From: Pseudomonas svalbardensis
GTDB lineage: Bacteria > Pseudomonadota > Gammaproteobacteria > Pseudomonadales > Pseudomonadaceae
Direction: 5' to 3'
DNA: 64,000 nt
Assembly: GCF_030053115.1 (NCBI RefSeq)
Contig: NZ_CP125619.1
Span: forward strand, 3,173,501 to 3,237,500
The notes beneath the pieces are model-generated. The model saw nothing but the letters and a program-made list of their open reading frames with translations. It had not been told where the DNA came from and ran no database searches. The translations under genes were made by a program, and so were the position numbers. Every line of letters begins with the position of its first letter. The first letter of the stretch is position 1. This document shows positions 31,958 to 41,312 of this stretch, in pieces.

Positions 31958-33064
31958 ATGACTGCTCAGGTTTCTTCTCCGGGGACTTCGTCCATGGATG
32001 CCATGCAAAACGAAGTGCTGGCCGAGGTTCGCAACCACATCGGCCACCTGACCCTCAATCGCCCCGCCGGACTCAACGCCATCACCCTGGACATGGTGCG
32101 CAACCTGCAGCGTCAGCTCGACGCCTGGGCACTAGATCCGCACGTACACGCAGTTGTATTGCGCGGTGCTGGCGAGAAGGCTTTCTGTGCCGGCGGCGAC
32201 ATTCGCTCGCTGTACGACAGCTTCAAGAACGGCGACACGCTGCACGAAGATTTCTTCGTCGAGGAATACGCCCTCGACCTCGCGATTCACCATTACCGCA
32301 AACCTGTACTCGCTTTGATGGACGGTTTTGTCCTGGGCGGCGGCATGGGCCTGGTACAAGGCGCCGACTTGCGGGTGGTCACCGAGAAAAGTCGTCTGGC
32401 GATGCCGGAAGTGGCGATCGGTTATTTCCCGGATGTCGGTGGCAGCCATTTCCTGCCACGCGTTCCCGGTGAACTGGGGATTTACCTCGGCGTCAGCGGC
32501 GTGCAGATCCGTGCGGCCGATGCGCTCTATTGCGGCCTGGCCGACTGGTACCTGGAAAGCGACAAGTTGGGCACTCTGGACGAGCAACTCGATCAGCTCG
32601 AATGGCACGAAACACCGTTGAAGGACCTGCAAGGTCTGCTGGCGAAACTCGCCGTGCAACAACTACCCGACGCGCCACTGAGCGCGTTGCGCCCGGCCAT
32701 CGATCACTTCTTCGCCCAGCCCGATGTGCCGAGTATTGTTGAGCAACTGCGTGAAGTAACGGTCGCCGACAGCCACGAGTGGGCCACGACCACCGCCGAC
32801 CTGCTGGAAAGCCGTTCACCGCTGGCCATGGGTGTGACCCTGGAAATGCTCCGTCGCGGCCGGCACTTGAGTCTGGAAGACTGCTTCGCCCTTGAGCTGC
32901 ACCTGGACCGTCAGTGGTTCGAGCGCGGCGACCTGATCGAAGGCGTGCGCGCCTTGCTGATCGACAAGGACAAGAAACCGCGCTGGAACCCGCCGACCTT
33001 GCAGGCGCTGGACGCCGAGCACGTCGCGAGTTTCTTCACGGGTTTTGACCAAAGCGGGAGCTGA
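31958..33064 (+). CDS. 3-Hydroxyisobutyryl-CoA hydrolase-like crotonase
   Basis: A 368-residue crotonase-fold protein, longer than the 257-270 of simple hydratases and typical of 3-hydroxyisobutyryl-CoA hydrolase. The oxyanion-hole segments are KAFCAGGDIRSLYD and GFVLGGGMGLVQGAD, and the hydrolase hallmark PEVAIGYFPDVGGSHFLPR is present. It releases 3-hydroxyisobutyrate from its CoA ester in valine breakdown. AGGGAG upstream fits ATG 31958; a GTG one codon earlier is possible. It lies three bases before an acyl-CoA dehydrogenase gene, which supports the valine assignment. Confidence 0.85.
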   Translation: MTAQVSSPGTSSMDAMQNEVLAEVRNHIGHLTLNRPAGLNAITLDMVRNLQRQLDAWALDPHVHAVVLRGAGEKAFCAGGDIRSLYDSFKNGDTLHEDFFVEEYALDLAIHHYRKPVLALMDGFVLGGGMGLVQGADLRVVTEKSRLAMPEVAIGYFPDVGGSHFLPRVPGELGIYLGVSGVQIRAADALYCGLADWYLESDKLGTLDEQLDQLEWHETPLKDLQGLLAKLAVQQLPDAPLSALRPAIDHFFAQPDVPSIVEQLREVTVADSHEWATTTADLLESRSPLAMGVTLEMLRRGRHLSLEDCFALELHLDRQWFERGDLIEGVRALLIDKDKKPRWNPPTLQALDAEHVASFFTGFDQSGS

Positions 33065-33067
33065 GCC

Positions 33068-34219
33068 ATGCACGATATCGAATTGAGCGAAGAGCAAGTC
33101 ATGATCCGCGACATGGCCCGGGACTTTGCCCGCGGCGAAATCGCGCCCCACGCACAAGCCTGGGAAAAGGCCGGCTGGATCGACGACGGTCTGGTGGCGA
33201 AGATGGGTGAGCTGGGTCTGCTGGGCATGGTGGTGCCCGAGGAATGGGGCGGCACCTATGTCGACTACGTCGCCTACGCCTTGGCCGTGGAAGAGATTTC
33301 GGCCGGCGACGGCGCCACTGGCGCGCTGATGAGCATTCACAACTCCGTGGGCTGCGGTCCGGTCCTCAACTACGGCACTGAAGAACAGAAACAGACCTGG
33401 CTGCCGGATCTGGCCAGCGGTCAGGCCATCGGCTGCTTCTGCCTGACCGAACCCCAGGCCGGTTCCGAAGCCCACAACCTGCGCACCCGCGCCGAACTGC
33501 GCGACGGCCAGTGGGTGATCAACGGCGCCAAGCAATTCGTCAGCAATGGCAAACGGGCGAAACTGGCCATCGTGTTCGCGGTGACCGATCCAGACTTGGG
33601 CAAGCGCGGCATCTCGGCGTTCCTGGTGCCGACCGATACCGCGGGTTTCATCGTTGATCGCACCGAACACAAGATGGGCATCCGTGCTTCCGATACCTGC
33701 GCGGTGACCCTGAGCCACTGCACGATTCCCGAAGCCAACCTGCTGGGTGAGCGCGGCAAAGGGCTGGCGATTGCCCTGTCGAACCTCGAAGGCGGCCGCA
33801 TCGGCATCGCGGCGCAGGCGTTGGGCATTGCCCGCGCCGCATTTGAAGCGGCGCTGGCCTACTCGCGGGATCGGGTGCAGTTCAACAAACCGATCATCGA
33901 GCACCAGAGCATCGCCAACATGCTGGCCGACATGCACACCCGGTTGAACGCGGCACGACTGCTGATCTTGCATGCTGCGCGCTTGCGCAGTGCCGGCAAG
34001 CCGTGTCTGTCGGAGGCTTCACAGGCCAAGCTGTTTGCATCCGAGATGGCCGAGAAAGTGTGTTCGTCGGCGATGCAGATCCATGGCGGGTATGGGTATC
34101 TGGAAGATTACCCAGTGGAGCGTTATTACCGGGATGCGCGGATTACGCAGATTTATGAAGGGTCTAGCGAGATTCAGCGGATGGTGATTGCTCGGGAACT
34201 GAAGCACTACTTGGTGTGA
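33068..34219 (+). CDS. Acyl-CoA dehydrogenase, probably isobutyryl-CoA type
   Basis: FAD enzyme of 383 residues, standard length. FAD/substrate motifs are [13 protein letters not shown] near 119 and the C-terminal block [20 protein letters not shown]. The catalytic base is the Glu of YEGSSEIQ near 368. It oxidises a short branched acyl-CoA to the enoyl-CoA. Paired with the hydrolase before it, isobutyryl-CoA is the likely substrate. It resembles but is not identical to the convergent paralogue at 35107. Confidence 0.88.
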   Translation: MHDIELSEEQVMIRDMARDFARGEIAPHAQAWEKAGWIDDGLVAKMGELGLLGMVVPEEWGGTYVDYVAYALAVEEISAGDGATGALMSIHNSVGCGPVLNYGTEEQKQTWLPDLASGQAIGCFCLTEPQAGSEAHNLRTRAELRDGQWVINGAKQFVSNGKRAKLAIVFAVTDPDLGKRGISAFLVPTDTAGFIVDRTEHKMGIRASDTCAVTLSHCTIPEANLLGERGKGLAIALSNLEGGRIGIAAQALGIARAAFEAALAYSRDRVQFNKPIIEHQSIANMLADMHTRLNAARLLILHAARLRSAGKPCLSEASQAKLFASEMAEKVCSSAMQIHGGYGYLEDYPVERYYRDARITQIYEGSSEIQRMVIARELKHYLV

Positions 34220-34230
34220 AGCCCAAAAAG

Positions 34231-34298
34231 CTTCGCGGGCAAGCCTCGCTCCTACAAGGATACGTATTACCCTGTAGGAGCGAGGCTTGCCCGCGAAG
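34231..34298. repeat. REP-like inverted repeat between convergent operons
   Basis: Two perfect 26-base arms, at 34231-34256 and 34273-34298, contain the core GGGCAAGCCTCGCTCC. It lies between the ends of two convergent transcripts and probably protects or ends both. Confidence 0.85.
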
Positions 34299-34318
34299 GC
34301 GTCGGTGAGGACGCTACA

Positions 34319-35092
34319 TTACTTACCCTGGAACTCGGCTTCACGCTTGGCAATAAACGCCGCCATCCCTTCCTTCTGATCCTGCGTCGCAAACGCCGCA
34401 TGGAACACCCGGCGCTCAAAGCGCACACCTTCCGACAGGCTCACTTCAAACGCGCGGTTGACGCTTTCCTTGATCATCATTGCAATCGGCAACGACTTCT
34501 TGGCAATCAGCGCCGCGACTTTCAACGCTTCTTCCAGCAACTCATCTGCCGGAACAATCCGCGCCACAATCCCGCAACGCTCCGCTTCCACCGCATCGAT
34601 CAAGCGACCGCTGAGGCACATCTCCATGGCCTTGGCCTTGCCCACCGCGCGGGTCAGGCGCTGAGTGCCGCCCATGCCTGGCAGGACGCCGAGGTTGATT
34701 TCCGGTTGACCAAACTTGGCGTTGTCGCCGGCCAGGATGAAGTCGCACATCAGCGCCAGTTCACAACCACCGCCCAAGGCGAAACCGTTGACGGCGGCAA
34801 TGATCGGCTTGCGGCGGTTAGCCACGCGATCGCTGTCGCTGAACAGGTCGTCGAGGTAGATTTGCGGGTAGGTCAGCTCCGCCATTTCCTTGATGTCGGC
34901 GCCGGCGGCGAAGGCTTTTTTCGAGCCGGTGAGCACGATGCAGCCGATGTTCGAATCGGCTTCCAGGCCATCGAGGGCGTGGTTCAGCTCGCTGACGATC
35001 TGCGCGTTCAACGCATTCAGCGCTTGCGGACGGTTCAGGGTAATCAGGCCGACGCGACCATGGGTTTCCAACAAAATCGTTTCGTAGTTCAC
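34319..35092 (-). CDS. Enoyl-CoA hydratase
   Basis: Crotonase of 257 residues, the classic hydratase length. The oxyanion-hole segments [14 protein letters not shown] and [15 protein letters not shown] and the second catalytic Glu in [13 protein letters not shown] are intact. The start is GTG at 35092, with AAGGA before it; the open frame reads further but has no ribosome site. It is last in a five-gene operon and should hydrate tiglyl-CoA in isoleucine breakdown, and possibly methacrylyl-CoA for the valine genes opposite. Confidence 0.88.
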   Translation of the reverse strand: MNYETILLETHGRVGLITLNRPQALNALNAQIVSELNHALDGLEADSNIGCIVLTGSKKAFAAGADIKEMAELTYPQIYLDDLFSDSDRVANRRKPIIAAVNGFALGGGCELALMCDFILAGDNAKFGQPEINLGVLPGMGGTQRLTRAVGKAKAMEMCLSGRLIDAVEAERCGIVARIVPADELLEEALKVAALIAKKSLPIAMMIKESVNRAFEVSLSEGVRFERRVFHAAFATQDQKEGMAAFIAKREAEFQGK

Positions 35093-35106
35093 ACGTAGCT
35101 TCCTTC

Positions 35107-36234
35107 TCAAAGATTGCGCGAAATGACCATGCGCTGAATATCGCTGGTGCCTTCGTAGATCTGGCAGACCCGCACGTCGCGGTAGATCCGCTCCAGCGGG
35201 AAATCGTTCAAGTAACCGTAACCGCCGAGGGTTTGCAAGGCCGCGGAGCACACCTTCTCGGCCATTTCCGAGGCGAACAGCTTGGCCATGGACGCTTCGA
35301 CCAAGGCCGGTTTGCCGCTGTCACGCAGCGCCGCCGCGTAATGCACCATCTGCCGAGCCACAGCGATTTGGGTTGCCATGTCCGCCAGGCGGAACGCGAC
35401 CGCTTGATGCTCGATGATCGGTTTGCCGAAGCTTTCACGCTCGCGGGCATAGTCGCGGGCCGCTTCGAACGCAGCGCGGGCCATGCCCACCGATTGCGAA
35501 GCGATGCCGACACGGCCGCCTTCGAGGTTGGCCAGGGCGATTCGATAACCTTCGCCCTCCTCGCCCAAGCGGTTGGCGACTGGCACCTTCACGTCTTCGA
35601 ACAGGATCTGGCAGGTGTCGGACGCGTGCTGGCCGAGTTTGTCTTCGACCCGTGCGACTTTGTAGCCCGGCGAATCGGTGGGCACGATCAGCGCCGTGAT
35701 GCCACGCTTGCCGGCACTCGGATCAGTCACGGCGAACACGATCACCACTCCGGCGTTCTGCCCGGAGGTGATGAACTGCTTGCAGCCGTTCAACACGTAA
35801 TGATCGCCTTCCAGACGAGCACGGGTTTTCAAGCCGCTGGCGTCGGAGCCGGCCTGCGGTTCGGTCAGGGCAAAAGCCCCGAGCATCGAACCGCTGGCCA
35901 AAGGTTTGAGGAAGCGCTCTTTCTGGTCGTCGTTGCCGTACTTGAGAATCGGAACGCAACCCACCGAGTTGTGCACGCTCATGATGGTCGAACAGGCGCC
36001 GTCGCCGGCCGCGATTTCTTCCAGGGCCATGGCGTAGGCCAGGTAACCGGTGTCGCAACCGCCCCACTCTTCCGGCACCAACATGCCGAAGAAGCCCAGT
36101 TCCGCCATCTCGCCGATGGCTTCCTTGGGGAAGCGATGCTCGCGGTCCCACTCGGCGGCGAACGGTTTCAGCCGTTCCTGGGCAAACTGCCGGGCCGCGT
36201 CGCTGATCTGAAGTTGTTCGTCAGTCGGGAGCAT
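35107..36234 (-). CDS. Acyl-CoA dehydrogenase, probably 2-methylbutyryl-CoA type
   Basis: FAD enzyme of 375 residues. It has the motifs [18 protein letters not shown] and [20 protein letters not shown], and the catalytic Glu in YEGTSDIQ. It follows the thiolase gene by nine bases. Within this operon it should oxidise 2-methylbutyryl-CoA to tiglyl-CoA, the first step handled by the cluster. The exact chain specificity cannot be read from sequence. Confidence 0.88.
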   Translation of the reverse strand: MLPTDEQLQISDAARQFAQERLKPFAAEWDREHRFPKEAIGEMAELGFFGMLVPEEWGGCDTGYLAYAMALEEIAAGDGACSTIMSVHNSVGCVPILKYGNDDQKERFLKPLASGSMLGAFALTEPQAGSDASGLKTRARLEGDHYVLNGCKQFITSGQNAGVVIVFAVTDPSAGKRGITALIVPTDSPGYKVARVEDKLGQHASDTCQILFEDVKVPVANRLGEEGEGYRIALANLEGGRVGIASQSVGMARAAFEAARDYARERESFGKPIIEHQAVAFRLADMATQIAVARQMVHYAAALRDSGKPALVEASMAKLFASEMAEKVCSAALQTLGGYGYLNDFPLERIYRDVRVCQIYEGTSDIQRMVISRNL

Positions 36235-36243
36235 AGTGATTCC

Positions 36244-37437
36244 TTAGTACAGGCATTCAACGGCCATGGCCGTGGCTTCGCCGCCGCCGATGCAGATCGC
36301 TGCAACGCCGCGTTTCAGGCCTTTCTGGCGCAGGGCCGAGAGCAAGGTCACGAGGATCCGCGCGCCAGACGCACCGATCGGGTGGCCGAGAGCGCAAGCG
36401 CCGCCGTGAACGTTGATCTTCTCGTGGGGGATTTCCAGTTTGGTCATGGTCACCAGACTGACAACGGCGAAGGCTTCGTTGACTTCGACCAGATCGACTT
36501 CGTCCAGCGACCAGCCGGTTTTCTTCATCAGCTTCTCGATAGCGCCCACCGGTGCCACCGGGAACAGGCCCGGGGTGTCGGCAAACGCAGCGTGGCCGTG
36601 AATCACTGCCAGCGGTTTCAGGCCGCGCTTTTCAGCTTCGGAACGGCGCATCAACACCAATGCCGCAGCGCCATCGGAGATCGAGCTGGAGTTCGCCGCC
36701 GTCACCGTGCCGCCGTCACGGAACGCCGGTTTCAAGGAAGCGATCTTGTCCAGTTTGGCTTTCGGTGGCTGTTCGTCGTTGCTGATCAGCACCTGCTCTT
36801 TACCGACGGTCACGGTGAGCGGCACGATCTCGTGTTTGAAGCTGCCGTCCTTGATCGCCTGCTGCGCGCGGGTGGTCGAGGCAATGGCAAACGCGTCCTG
36901 AGCTTCACGGGTGAAACCGTTGGTTTCAGCGCAATCCTCGGCGTAAGTGCCCATCAGGCGGCCCTTGTCGTAGGCATCTTCCAGACCGTCAAGGAACATG
37001 TGGTCAAGCACGCGACCGTGGCCCATGCGGTAACCGCTGCGGGCGCGGTCCAGCAGATACGGCGCGTTGGACATGCTTTCCATACCGCCGGCGACAACCA
37101 CGTCGGCGCTGCCGGCCACCAGCATGTCGTGGGCCAGAATGGCCGCTTCCATACCCGAACCGCACATCTTGTTCAGGGTGGTGCAGCGAGTCGATTTATC
37201 CAGCCCGGCGCCCAATGCGGCTTGACGTGCAGGGGCTTGGCCGAGGCCGGCGGACAGGACGCAACCGAACAGCACTTCTTCAACCGAGTCTGGTGCCACA
37301 CCGGCGCGTTCAACGGCGGCGCGAATTGCGGCAGCACCGAGTTGCGGTGCAGTCAGGCTTTTCAGTTCGCCCTGGAAACCACCCATCGGGGTGCGGACGG
37401 CGCTGACAATAACAATGGGATCGTTGGAAATAGTCAT
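36244..37437 (-). CDS. Acetyl-CoA C-acyltransferase (thiolase)
   Basis: Thiolase of 397 residues. The nucleophile is Cys92 in NKMCGSGMEA, the catalytic His lies in GGACALGHPIGASGAR, and the second Cys is in ICIGGGEA near the C-terminus. It cleaves 2-methylacetoacetyl-CoA into acetyl-CoA and propionyl-CoA, the last step of isoleucine breakdown, as inferred from the neighbouring SDR and dehydrogenase. It lies twelve bases after the SDR gene. Confidence 0.92.
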   Translation of the reverse strand: MTISNDPIVIVSAVRTPMGGFQGELKSLTAPQLGAAAIRAAVERAGVAPDSVEEVLFGCVLSAGLGQAPARQAALGAGLDKSTRCTTLNKMCGSGMEAAILAHDMLVAGSADVVVAGGMESMSNAPYLLDRARSGYRMGHGRVLDHMFLDGLEDAYDKGRLMGTYAEDCAETNGFTREAQDAFAIASTTRAQQAIKDGSFKHEIVPLTVTVGKEQVLISNDEQPPKAKLDKIASLKPAFRDGGTVTAANSSSISDGAAALVLMRRSEAEKRGLKPLAVIHGHAAFADTPGLFPVAPVGAIEKLMKKTGWSLDEVDLVEVNEAFAVVSLVTMTKLEIPHEKINVHGGACALGHPIGASGARILVTLLSALRQKGLKRGVAAICIGGGEATAMAVECLY

Positions 37438-37449
37438 GACAAATCCTCC

Positions 37450-38214
37450 TTACTTGGCGGCCATGCGCAAGGCGCCGTCGAGACGGATCACCTCGCCATT
37501 GAGCATGCTGTTTTCAATGATATGCCTGACCAGCCCGGCATACTCGCCTGGTTTGCCAAGACGCGGCGGAAACGGCACGCCAGCCGCCAGGGACGCGCGG
37601 ACTTCCGGGGTCATGCTGGCCATCATCGGCGTTTCGAAAATGCCCGGGGCGATGGTCATCACCCGAATGCCGAAGCGCGCCAGTTCACGGGCGGCGGGCA
37701 AGGTCAGGCTGACGATCGCGCCTTTGGAGGCGGCATACGCGGCCTGGCCGATCTGGCCGTCATAGGCTGCAGCCGAGGCGGTGTTGATGATCACGCCGCG
37801 CTCGCCGTCAGCATCTGCTTCGGTTTCGGCAATCGCCGCAGCGGCCAGGCGCAACATGTTGAAACTGCCGATCAGGTTGACGTTGATCACCTGGCTGAAA
37901 TTGGCCAACACGTGTGGGCCGTTCTTGCCGAGGATCTTCTCACCGCGCACGATACCGGCGCAGTTGACCAGACCATTCAGGCCACCGAAGGCTTTGACCG
38001 TCGCCTGCACAGCGGCTTCCGCCGCGGTTTCGTTGCTGATATCCGCCACCACACTTTGCGCGCCGAGACGTTCAGCCTGGGCCGCAACGGCCTCGGCATT
38101 CATGTCCACCAGCATCACTTTGGCGCCGGCCGCGACCAGCATTTCAGCTGTGGCCGCACCGAGGCCGGACGCACCGCCGGTGACGAGAAAAACCTTGTTT
38201 TCGATCTGCATCAT
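37450..38214 (-). CDS. Type 2 3-hydroxyacyl-CoA dehydrogenase (SDR)
   Basis: Short-chain dehydrogenase of 254 residues like HSD17B10. NAD motif [15 protein letters not shown] is near 12-26, then NCAGI, and the catalytic Tyr and Lys sit in [11 protein letters not shown]-terminal [14 protein letters not shown] is typical of this subfamily. It oxidises 2-methyl-3-hydroxybutyryl-CoA. Two consecutive ATGs at 38214 and 38211 are both possible. It lies thirteen bases after the acyl-CoA synthetase gene. Confidence 0.9.
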   Translation of the reverse strand: MMQIENKVFLVTGGASGLGAATAEMLVAAGAKVMLVDMNAEAVAAQAERLGAQSVVADISNETAAEAAVQATVKAFGGLNGLVNCAGIVRGEKILGKNGPHVLANFSQVINVNLIGSFNMLRLAAAAIAETEADADGERGVIINTASAAAYDGQIGQAAYAASKGAIVSLTLPAARELARFGIRVMTIAPGIFETPMMASMTPEVRASLAAGVPFPPRLGKPGEYAGLVRHIIENSMLNGEVIRLDGALRMAAK

Positions 38215-38227
38215 TGTTTCCTTGGAT

Positions 38228-39892
38228 TCAAGCTGAAACATTCTTCGCGGCGGCCTCTTGAGCCTTGGCGATTTCCTGGTTGCGCAAGATAAAGCGCTGC
38301 AATTTGCCGCTAGGGGTTTTCGGCAATTCGCTGACAAATTCGATTTCACGGGGGTACGAGTGCGCGGCCAGTCGTTTGCGCACGTGTTGGCGCAACTCTT
38401 CGGCCAGTTCCGGTGCAGCGCGGTATTGCGCGCTGAGCACGACAAAGGCTTTGACCAGTTCGGTCCGCTCCGGATCGGGTTTGCCGACCACGGCCGCTTC
38501 GACCACTGCCGGGTGCTCGATCAACGCGCTTTCCACGTCGAACGGACCGACGCGATAGCCCGAGGTGGTGATCACGTCGTCGCTGCGACCGACGAAGCTG
38601 ATGCTGCCGTCCGGGTTCCATTCGACGGTGTCGCCGCTCAGGTAATAGTTGCCGACGAAGGCCTTGGTCGGTGCGCCTTCGTAACCGGCGAACCAGCACA
38701 TCGGCGACTGGGTGCGATCGATGGCCAGAATGCCAGGCTGACCGACGCCGAGTTCTTTGTACTCGTCATCCAGCACCACGATGCGGTGGCCCGGCGAGGC
38801 GAAACCGGCGGCGCCCATGTGGATCGGATGCTCCAGGCCATGGTGATTGCACAGGACCATGCCGAGTTCGGTCTGGCCATAATGGTCGTGGATGGCCACG
38901 CCGAGGTTGTCGGCGAACCAGCGAATCACTTCCGGGTTCAGCGGCTCGCCGGCGCTGCTGACGATGCGCAGCTTGCCCTTGATCGAGCGGGCGAATTCGT
39001 CGCCACCCGCGATCAACAGGCGATAGGCCGTCGGCGAGCCGGTGAGGTTGGTGATCCCGTATTTGTTGATCACCCGGCAGGTGCTTTCGAGGGAGAACGG
39101 GCCATCGTAAAAGGTGATCGGATGCCCCATCGCCATCGGCCCGGTGACGCCGAAATAGATGCCGTAGGCCCAGCCCGGATCGGCGACGTTCCAGAAGGCG
39201 TCTTCAGGGCGCAAGTCCACGGCGTCACGGGTGTAGCTCTGGAAGGCGACGATGGCCTTGAGCGGAACGGACAGCGCTTTCGACGGACCGGTGGTGCCCG
39301 ACGTGAACATCAGCAGGAACGGGTCTTCGCCCGTCAGCAGGACCGGTTCGCACTCAGCAGAATAATTCGCCAGTTCGGCCCAGAAGCTGTAATCGCCGCG
39401 GACGATGCCTTGGCCTTTGGGGCCGGCGACGGTGACGATGGTCGGGCAGTCGGCGACTTCAGTGAGTTTGGAACGATTGCCCGCGTCGGTGACCACCACT
39501 TTGGCGCCAGAGGAGCTGAGGCGGTGTTCGATGGCTTTCGGGCCGAATGCCGTGAACAGCGGCTGGTAGACCGCGCCGATGCGCCAGGTGGCGAATACGG
39601 TGATCAAAAGTTCGATGTTACGTGGCAGGAGACCGGCAACCTTGTCGCCCTTTTTTACGCCTTGGGCCAGCAGAAAATTGGCTAAACGCGCAGCTTTGTC
39701 CTGCAAGTCGCTGAAGGTGTAGGTCGCGCTGGCGCCATCGCGACCTTCCCAGAACAGCGCGATGCGCCCCGGCAAGGCATGCCGGTCGCAACACTCGACA
39801 CAGGCGTTGAGGGCAGTCAAATCGCCCGCGAGTGCGGCGTCGACGGTGTGCTGATAATTGAACTGTGATGTAGCAGACAAATAATCACGCAT
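38228..39892 (-). CDS. AMP-binding acyl-CoA synthetase
   Basis: Adenylate-forming ligase of 554 residues. The P-loop is TSGTTGPSK near 200. Later motifs are [28 protein letters not shown] and the catalytic Lys in TPSGKLQRF. It activates a short acid to its CoA ester with ATP. First gene of the isoleucine-type operon, it may let the cell use free 2-methylbutyrate, isobutyrate or propionate. It resembles acetyl-CoA synthetase more than long-chain enzymes. Confidence 0.88.
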   Translation of the reverse strand: MRDYLSATSQFNYQHTVDAALAGDLTALNACVECCDRHALPGRIALFWEGRDGASATYTFSDLQDKAARLANFLLAQGVKKGDKVAGLLPRNIELLITVFATWRIGAVYQPLFTAFGPKAIEHRLSSSGAKVVVTDAGNRSKLTEVADCPTIVTVAGPKGQGIVRGDYSFWAELANYSAECEPVLLTGEDPFLLMFTSGTTGPSKALSVPLKAIVAFQSYTRDAVDLRPEDAFWNVADPGWAYGIYFGVTGPMAMGHPITFYDGPFSLESTCRVINKYGITNLTGSPTAYRLLIAGGDEFARSIKGKLRIVSSAGEPLNPEVIRWFADNLGVAIHDHYGQTELGMVLCNHHGLEHPIHMGAAGFASPGHRIVVLDDEYKELGVGQPGILAIDRTQSPMCWFAGYEGAPTKAFVGNYYLSGDTVEWNPDGSISFVGRSDDVITTSGYRVGPFDVESALIEHPAVVEAAVVGKPDPERTELVKAFVVLSAQYRAAPELAEELRQHVRKRLAAHSYPREIEFVSELPKTPSGKLQRFILRNQEIAKAQEAAAKNVSA

Positions 39893-40045
39893 TGCCAGAA
39901 TCCCTTTGTATTTTTATTAGGCTGGGGGAACCTTTATTAACAGGGAAATACTCGCTCTGTGCGGGGCGCGGGACAATGGTCAAAGCTATCAAGTTGCGTG
40001 ACTGGTTTGGCCAAGATTCAAGAGGTGTGGCGCCAGTCAGGGCCC

Positions 40046-40112
40046 CTTCGCGAGCAGGCTCGCTCCCACAGGGGAACGCATTCCACATGTGGGAGCGAGC
40101 CTGCTCGCGAAG
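40046..40112. repeat. REP element pair
   Basis: Two perfect 25-base arms, at 40046-40070 and 40088-40112, carry the core GCGAGCAGGCTCGCTCCCA in opposite directions. It sits between the AraC gene and the acyl-CoA synthetase operon. Confidence 0.9.
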
Positions 40113-40141
40113 AGGCCGGCTGCATCACCACCCAATCCGGA

Positions 40142-41158
40142 TCAATCGGCTTCGTTCAGGATCAGGCTGCGGTAATGCCCCGGATTTGACCCCGACCACT
40201 TGCGAAACGCCTTGTAGAACGAGCTGGTGTCGGCAAACCCCAGCCGCGTGGCGATCTCGGCAAAGCTGATGGCAGGCTCGGCCAGCCAGACAATCGCCAA
40301 CTCCTTGCGCACGCTGTCCTTGAGCCCCTGGTAAGTCTGGCCCTCTTCAGCCAGGCGCCGACGCAGGGTTGAAGCCGACATGCACAGCTGTTGCGCCAGG
40401 GATTCGGTTTCCGGCCAGTGTTCGGCGGGCAGTTGCCGCAAATCGTGTTTGATCCGGCTGGCCAGGCTCTCTGGATCACGGTACTTGACCAGAATATTGG
40501 CCGGCGCATGGGCCAGGAAACGCTTGAGTTCTTCCGGACTGCGCTTGATCGGCAAGTCCAGGCACTCGGCCGAGAAAATCATCCGCGTGCGCGGCCGGTC
40601 GAAACGCAGGTTCTCGGAGAACATCACCTGGTAGTCATCGCAGAAGTCCGGTGCCTGGCAGCGCAATTCGATGGCCAGGATCGGAATCCGTCGCCCCGCC
40701 AACCAGCAGGCGACACCGTGAACGATCATCCAATAGGTGAAATAGGTAAAGGCGCGGCGTGGGTCCTGGTCGTCTTCGAGCAGGACAATTTCCGCCAGGC
40801 TTTGCTGACGAACCAGCTGTGCAGGCAAGTGTTCGAGCATCAACGACAGAAAGCTCAAACCCGAGGTCAGGCCGGCGGCCAGGCTCGGCTGGACCATGGA
40901 GCAGCGACAGAGAAACTCCAGGCTGCCGGATTTGAGTTTGCGCGGGTCCATGCCAAAAAACTCATCGTCCCGGCGCCGGGCCAACAAGCGCCACAGCCTT
41001 GCGTAAGCGGTGGCCGGCACGCGGGCAGTGGTGGTTTCCAGCAGCGCCGGGGCGATGCCGACTTTGTTCAACACCTCTTCGGTAGCGGCTCCTGGGGCGC
41101 AGCTTTGCAACAGCGCTTCACGCACCAGTTGAATGGAGATGGTGTCTTTTTCCGACAT
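40142..41158 (-). CDS. AraC-family regulator with arabinose-binding-like domain
   Basis: A 338-residue regulator. The N-terminal 200 residues match the OruR/ArgR-like AraC ligand region (VGIAPALLETTTARVPATAY and FARPRTRMIFSAECL-like segment near 200). The C-terminus holds the paired helix-turn-helix (MSASTLRRRLAEEGQTYQGL and IATRLGFADTSSFYKAFRKW). A TTG at 41170 is in frame, but ATG 41158 is preferred. It lies upstream of and in line with the isoleucine-type operon and probably activates it. Confidence 0.86.
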   Translation of the reverse strand: MSEKDTISIQLVREALLQSCAPGAATEEVLNKVGIAPALLETTTARVPATAYARLWRLLARRRDDEFFGMDPRKLKSGSLEFLCRCSMVQPSLAAGLTSGLSFLSLMLEHLPAQLVRQQSLAEIVLLEDDQDPRRAFTYFTYWMIVHGVACWLAGRRIPILAIELRCQAPDFCDDYQVMFSENLRFDRPRTRMIFSAECLDLPIKRSPEELKRFLAHAPANILVKYRDPESLASRIKHDLRQLPAEHWPETESLAQQLCMSASTLRRRLAEEGQTYQGLKDSVRKELAIVWLAEPAISFAEIATRLGFADTSSFYKAFRKWSGSNPGHYRSLILNEAD

Positions 41159-41210
41159 TGACCGAGGCAAGCCCTGTTCTTTGAGTAGTGGGAATATTAG
41201 CCCGTCAAAA

Positions 41211-41302
41211 TCAAAAGATCGTCCGAACGCGGCCCGAACCTTCGGCAGCTCCTGCCACGGTGCACGTCATCCCACTGGAGCTGCCATAGACTGCGATCTT
41301 TT
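41211..41302. repeat. Diverged copy of the GATCAAAAGATCG repeat
   Basis: TCAAAAGATCG at 41211-41221 and CGATCTTTTG at 41293-41302 bound a segment with GGCAGCTCCTGCCA and GGAGCTGCCA. It is the same family as 31739-31825 but with imperfect arms. Confidence 0.75.
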
Positions 41303-41312
41303 GCCTTAAGCC

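Noticed and set aside
35233..38292. A 1019-codon plus-strand open frame
   Set aside because: It runs antisense through the dehydrogenase, thiolase and SDR genes, whose motifs are intact. High GC at third positions makes such antisense frames common in Pseudomonas.
38258..39685. A 475-codon plus-strand open frame
   Set aside because: It is antisense to the acyl-CoA synthetase and is a composition artefact.
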